Of a DNA stretch of 64,000 bases, positions 60,838-64,000 are shown in pieces. The stretch is from positions 3,510,501 to 3,574,500 of the forward strand of contig NZ_CP046907.1 in assembly GCF_014083985.1 (NCBI RefSeq), in the 5' to 3' direction. Position numbers and translations under genes: made by a program. The notes beneath the pieces are model-generated. The model saw only the letters and a program-made list of their open reading frames with translations. It did no database searches and had not been told where the DNA came from. The number at the start of each line of letters is the position of its first letter. The first letter of the stretch is position 1. The DNA is from Streptomyces sp. SCUT-3. Lineage in GTDB: Bacteria > Actinomycetota > Actinomycetes > Streptomycetales > Streptomycetaceae.

Positions 60838-61257
60838 CCGGCCCGGGCGGGCCCGACGGCGCGCGGCCCCGGCGCCTCGTACTGCGGGCGTCGGCCCGCC
60901 GCCGTGCTCGGCCTCTCCGTGCGACGGGCTCGGGCGCCCGGACGTCCCGCCGAGCCGAAGTGTTCGAACCTGATCGAGTCTGTGGGGCGGGCCCTCCGGA
61001 GGGCCCGCCCCACAGGCCGAGCCGACCGGTCCCCGGGGGGTGCCGGCGGTACACGCCGCTGCCCGCGCGGGCGGAGGCGGAGCCCGCGTTGCCGGAGCGG
61101 CGTGCCAAGGGATCCGTGCGGTCGCACCGTCGATGTCTGTGTTTCGCAACGGATGATGACGATCTGATGTACGGATCAAAGCAAGTGTTTGTAAGCTTAG
61201 TTTTCCGCCGCGCACAGGGGAGAGGCGCGGCACTGTCCCGAACAGGGGGGACCCTCG
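60838..61257. other. gap with ArsR-like decayed fragment and long palindrome
   Basis: 420 bp. On the minus strand around 60960-61100 a frame reads SGVYRRHPPGTGRLGLWG, closely parallel to SSVYHRRSPEAGRLGLRG in the ArsR-like fragment at 61737-62114. It is interrupted and lacks an HTH. The end (61140-61200) is AT-richer and likely carries the promoter for the lamin-tail gene. Confidence 0.5.
60981..61014. terminator. 34-bp perfect palindrome (hairpin)
   Basis: TGTGGGGCGGGCCCTCC followed directly by its exact reverse complement. No loop bases are left over, so it may form a cruciform or a terminator hairpin; it lies 144 bp past the secreted-protein stop. Confidence 0.6.
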
Positions 61258-61758
61258 ATGAACAAGCGTGCCCGCACCACCGTCGCGGCTGCCGTCGTGG
61301 CGTGCGCCGCCGCCGTCCTGACGCCGGCCCAGGCCCAGGCCGCCGAGTACACCTCGGCGTTGAAGATCCGCGGAGCCCAGTACGACGCGCCCGGCCGGGA
61401 CTCCAACAGCTGCTCCTCCGGCAACACCGACGAGGAGTACCTGACGATCAAGAACTACTCCTCCTCGGCGACCGTCAACCTCAGGGGCTATGTCGTCAAG
61501 GACGCCGCCGGCAACCGCTTCGCCTTCACCGCCGACCACTACCTCCAGCCCGGTGACTACGTGAAGCTGCGCGGCGGCAACGGCGCCGACTCCGACAAGT
61601 ACAACGTGGTCTACCGCGACAACTGCAACTTCCTGTGGAACAACGACAGCGACACGATCTACCTGTACAAGCCCTCCGGCAGCCGCTCCGACGTCCACTC
61701 CTACACCAGGAGCGGATCCGACCCCGACGGCAACGGCTACATACGCTTCCACAGCTGA
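61258..61758 (+). CDS. secreted lamin-tail-domain (LTD) protein
   Basis: 166 residues from ATG 61258. Signal peptide (RTTVAAAVVACAAAVLTPAQAQA, cleavage at AQA-AE). The mature part is one LTD fold: 'EEYLTIKNYSSSATVNLRGYVVKDAAGNRFAF', 'YLQPGDYVKLRGGNG', 'WNNDSDTIYLYKPSGSRSDVHSY'. Small LTD exoproteins are frequent in Streptomyces and are thought to bind DNA or the cell surface. Two cysteines. A strong hairpin follows the stop. Confidence 0.92.
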   Translation: MNKRARTTVAAAVVACAAAVLTPAQAQAAEYTSALKIRGAQYDAPGRDSNSCSSGNTDEEYLTIKNYSSSATVNLRGYVVKDAAGNRFAFTADHYLQPGDYVKLRGGNGADSDKYNVVYRDNCNFLWNNDSDTIYLYKPSGSRSDVHSYTRSGSDPDGNGYIRFHS

Positions 61759-61767
61759 ACCACGGGT

Positions 61768-61802
61768 CCGGCGCCCGTCTCCGTCGCGGAGGCGGGCGCC
61801 GG
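61768..61802 (+). terminator. hairpin terminator after the lamin-tail gene
   Basis: A 16-bp stem (CCGGCGCCCGTCTCCG / CGGAGGCGGGCGCCGG, one wobble) with loop TCG, 9 bp past the stop. Confidence 0.8.
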
Positions 61803-62114
61803 CCGCGGTCCGGCCGTGGCGGGGCCCGACGGCGCCGGCCGGCCCCGCAGGCCGAGCCGGCCGGCCTCCGGGGAGCGCCGGTGGTACACGCTGCTGCCCG
61901 ACCGGGTGCGGGTCGCCAGTCCCGCGCGGTGCAGCAGGGCCAGGTGGTAGGACACCGTGGACGGGCTCAGGTGGCGGAGGGCCGCGAGTTCGGTGGTCGT
62001 GCGGGGTTGCGCGAGACCGGCCGGCAGGGCCGTCCGGGTGTGGCCCAGTACGTTGCCCAGGGGCCCTGCGTCCTTCGCCGGGGTGGTGGGGGACAGGTGC
62101 AACTGGCCGCTCAA
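61803..62114 (-). pseudogene. ArsR-family regulator fragment (N-terminally truncated)
   Basis: The minus strand reads LAQPRTTTELAALRHLSPSTVSYHL, then a recognition helix and wing 'RAGLATRTRSGSSVYHRRSP', the HTH of the long ArsR/DUF5937-type regulators, whose HTH is C-terminal. The ~230-residue N-terminal part of that family is missing, and the only start is a TTG at 62114. The frame remains open past the normal end, to about 61737. A related decayed piece lies on the other side of the lamin-tail gene (60960-61100). Confidence 0.6.
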
Positions 62115-62169
62115 GGGCCGGTCGGTCGGGGCCGTCCCGGACTGGGCCGGCCAATCCGGGGCGGTCGGG

Positions 62170-62565
62170 TCAGGTGAGGGAGTCCAGGGCGGCTTCGAGG
62201 CGGCGGGCCGCCTCCTCGGCCACCGGCTGCAGTGCGGGCAGCCCGGTCAGCTCGACCATGGTGTGCGGGTCGAGGGCCTGGACGGCCGATCCGCCGTCGG
62301 CGGTGCCGCGGACCACCACGTTGCAGGGGAGCAGGAGTCCGACGGAGCGGTCGGTCTCCAGGGCCCGGTGGGCGAGTGCCGGGTTGCAGGCGCCCCAGAT
62401 CAGGTAGGGCTCCATCTCCTCGCCGAGCTTGGCCTTGAGGGTCGCCCGCACGTCGATCTCGGTGAGGATGCCGAAGCCCTGTCCGGCCAGTGCCTCCCGG
62501 GCCAGGGTCACCGCCCTGTCGAAGGGGACGTCCAGTTCGACCGTGCGTCCGTAGTCCTTGCTCAC
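62170..62565 (-). CDS. DUF302 protein
   Basis: 131 residues from GTG 62565 behind GAGGAAAC. The DUF302 pattern is clear: 'VPFDRAVTLAREALAGQGFGILTEIDVRATLKAKLGEEMEPYLIWGACNPALAHRAL', 'VGLLLPCNVVVRG', with the conserved NP and LPC. DUF302 genes are often found with sulfur or metal stress genes. Here it diverges from a sulfide:quinone-oxidoreductase-like gene, with a CsoR/CstR-type palindrome between them, so a role in sulfide/persulfide handling is likely. Confidence 0.92.
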   Translation of the reverse strand: MSKDYGRTVELDVPFDRAVTLAREALAGQGFGILTEIDVRATLKAKLGEEMEPYLIWGACNPALAHRALETDRSVGLLLPCNVVVRGTADGGSAVQALDPHTMVELTGLPALQPVAEEAARRLEAALDSLT

Positions 62566-62577
62566 GTTTCCTCGTTC

Positions 62578-62640
62578 CTCCCGGGTGCGGGGGTGCCCGG
62601 GTGCCCGGGTGCGCGGGTGTGCGGGTGGTGCTTCGTACGT
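62578..62640. repeat. short GGGTGCCC/GGGTGCGC tandem repeats
   Basis: Six or seven 8-9 bp units (CGGGTGCCCGGGTGCGCGGGTG type) just upstream of the DUF302 start. Confidence 0.65.
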
Positions 62641-62793
62641 TCCCTGCAGGTGCTGCTGCCCGGATGCGGGGCGGGGGATGCGGGTGTCTCCTGGTGGGGT
62701 CCGGACCGGTCCGACAGGGCCGTTCGGGCACATCGAAAGGGCCGTTCGGGGTGTTTCTCTCCGGCGCCCAGAGGTTTACCTTCAGAAGTGCGT

Positions 62794-62809
62794 ATACCCC
62801 TAGGGGTAT
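62794..62809. promoter_or_regulatory. CsoR/CstR-type operator
   Basis: ATACCCCTAGGGGTAT is a perfect 16-bp palindrome in the 388-bp divergent region between DUF302 and the SQR-like gene. It has the exact form of CsoR-family operators (ATACCC...GGGTAT). With a sulfide oxidase next door, the persulfide sensor CstR is the likely binder. Confidence 0.8.
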
Positions 62810-62953
62810 CTCTGGGAGGTTGGGCAAGGCTCGGGGCGATGATCCTCCGGGCCGGTTCCCGCGGCGGCGCAGTCCGTGTGCCGCGGCGGGGTCCGTGCTC
62901 CGCCTCCCGCAGCCCGTGCCCGTGCCCGTGCGCCGGGCGAGGAAGGAGCTCCC

Positions 62954-64000
62954 GTGTCCCCCACCTCCGGTTCCGCTCCGGACCGCCACCGTGTGCTGAT
63001 CGTCGGCGGCGGAACGGGCGGCATCACCGTCGCGGCCCGTCTGCAGCGCGCCGGCGTCACCGACGTGGCCGTGATCGAACCGTCCGAGTCCCACTGGTAC
63101 CAGCCCCTGTGGACCCTGGTCGGCGGCGGCCAGGCGCCGCTGGACATCACACGCCGCCCCGAGGCCTCGGTAATGCCCGAGAAGGTGACCTGGATCCGTG
63201 AGGCCGCCACGGGCGTCGACCCCGAGGCGCAGACCGTCACCACCTCCACCGGCCGCGCCGTCGGCTACGACTACCTCGTGATGGCCACCGGCCTGCAACT
63301 GGACTGGGACATGATCCCCGGGCTGGAGAAGGCCGTCGGCCACGACGGCGTGTCCAGCAACTACGCCGCCGAGTACGCACCGCGCACCTGGGAACTCATC
63401 CGGAACATGCGCTCGGGAACCGCGGTGTTCACCCAGCCGGCCGGCCCGATCAAGTGCGGCGGCGCACCGCAGAAGATCGCCTACCTGGCCGCCGACCACT
63501 GGCGCAAGAAGGGCGTGCTGGACCGCATCCGGGTCGTGCTCGTCATGCCCACCGAGACCATGTTCGGCGTACCGGTCTGGCGGCAGGTGCTGGAGGGCGT
63601 CGCCGAGCGCTACGGCATCGAGGTCCGGCTCAGCACCGAGATGACCGCGGTCGACGGCTCGGCGGGCCACCTGACCCTGACCGACCACGCGGCCGGCACC
63701 GAGGAGAGCCTGGCCTTCGACATGCTCCACGCGGTCCCGCCGCAGAGCGCCCCGGACTGGGTCAAGGCCAGCCCCCTCGCCGACCCGGACAGCCCCTTCG
63801 GGTACGTGGCGGCCGACCGGCACTCCCTCCAGCACCCCCGCTGGCCCAACGTCTTCTCCGTCGGGGACGTCGCCAACCTGCCCACCGGAAAGACCGGGGC
63901 GGCCGTGCGCAAGCAGGCGCCCGTACTGGTGGCCAACCTGCTGGCCGAGATGAGGGGGCCGCACCTTCCCCGGCGCAGCTACGACGGCTACTCCTCCTGC
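62954..64000 (+). CDS. sulfide:quinone oxidoreductase-like FAD protein (3' end outside window)
   Basis: 349 codons in the window from GTG 62954, which has GGAAGGAG 6 bp upstream; the gene continues past the end. FAD-binding Rossmann motif 'VLIVGGGTGGITVAARLQ' (~14-31), then 'ESHWYQPLWTLVGGG', the redox-active Cys in 'IKCGGAPQKIAYLAADHW', and 'FSVGDVANLPTGKTGAAVRKQAPVL'. This is the type II SQR pattern: it oxidises sulfide to persulfide at the membrane and passes electrons to the quinone pool. Downstream detox genes, if any, are not visible. Confidence 0.92.
   Translation, partial: MSPTSGSAPDRHRVLIVGGGTGGITVAARLQRAGVTDVAVIEPSESHWYQPLWTLVGGGQAPLDITRRPEASVMPEKVTWIREAATGVDPEAQTVTTSTGRAVGYDYLVMATGLQLDWDMIPGLEKAVGHDGVSSNYAAEYAPRTWELIRNMRSGTAVFTQPAGPIKCGGAPQKIAYLAADHWRKKGVLDRIRVVLVMPTETMFGVPVWRQVLEGVAERYGIEVRLSTEMTAVDGSAGHLTLTDHAAGTEESLAFDMLHAVPPQSAPDWVKASPLADPDSPFGYVAADRHSLQHPRWPNVFSVGDVANLPTGKTGAAVRKQAPVLVANLLAEMRGPHLPRRSYDGYSSC

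Noticed and set aside
58201-62154. A 1317-codon minus-strand open frame
   Set aside because: Shadow of four plus-strand genes with signal peptides or membrane helices; no recognisable product.

Overview
This 64 kb window is high-GC actinobacterial chromosome, almost certainly Streptomyces. The signs are strong third-position GC, many GTG starts, small regulator/DUF397 pairs, a SARP regulator and a coenzyme F420 gene. The block purU - sigma factor - STAS protein - afsK - afsS - afsR - fbiC - dacA-like - XRE/DUF397 has the order I remember from the SCO44xx part of the S. coelicolor chromosome. That comparison is from memory, not from a search.

Layout. 1-15.1 kb holds housekeeping and regulation: the tail of an alpha/beta hydrolase, a prim-pol domain protein, an NsdA-like HTH/TPR regulator, a Gly/Pro-repeat membrane protein, a frameshifted branched-chain-type substrate-binding lipoprotein, purU, an ECF-type sigma factor with its zinc-finger anti-sigma partner, a STAS protein, an HATPase anti-sigma-type protein, two CitE/HpcH CoA-ester lyases with a TetR regulator, and a VOC protein. 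15.3-22.1 kb is the AfsK-AfsS-AfsR signalling locus: kinase AfsK, a small secreted protein, a 54-residue AfsS-type peptide (18839-19003), and the 991-residue SARP/NB-ARC/TPR regulator AfsR. A truncated AMP-binding protein diverges from afsR. 23.4-39 kb holds an APC permease, FO synthase FbiC, an ADP-ribosylglycohydrolase, an NfeD-like protein with flotillin, a PucR-type regulator, a WhiJ-like XRE/DUF397 pair, a GPP34 protein and a D,D-carboxypeptidase with a 488-residue acidic tail. 39.1-41.3 kb is an AT-richer WXG/ESX-like cassette.

41.76-55.45 kb is a complete actinomycete integrative and conjugative element (AICE). It sits in the 3' half of a tRNA-Arg(CCU) gene and is bounded by perfect 100-bp direct repeats (41759-41858 and 55349-55448). 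It carries int, xis, a RepSA-type initiator, Spd spread proteins, an FtsK/TraB translocase, a KorSA-like GntR repressor with several ACTCGT-N4-ACGAGT operators, and a Nudix (Pif-like) gene. A clearly AT-richer cargo block (51.87-54.48 kb) encodes an HNH nuclease, a protein with a HEPN-like RNxxxH motif and a membrane protein. A GIY-YIG protein lies next to attR. The cargo is the best candidate here for an undescribed defence or toxin module. Just outside attR lies a decayed piece of a second, related AICE.

56.2-64 kb returns to the chromosome: a lincosamide/aminoglycoside-type nucleotidyltransferase, a LysE exporter, a membrane-anchored hypothetical, a secreted hypothetical, a secreted lamin-tail-domain protein flanked by ArsR-like fragments, and a divergent DUF302 / sulfide:quinone-oxidoreductase-like pair. 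A perfect CsoR/CstR-type palindrome (ATACCCCTAGGGGTAT) lies between that pair. The last gene runs off the window.
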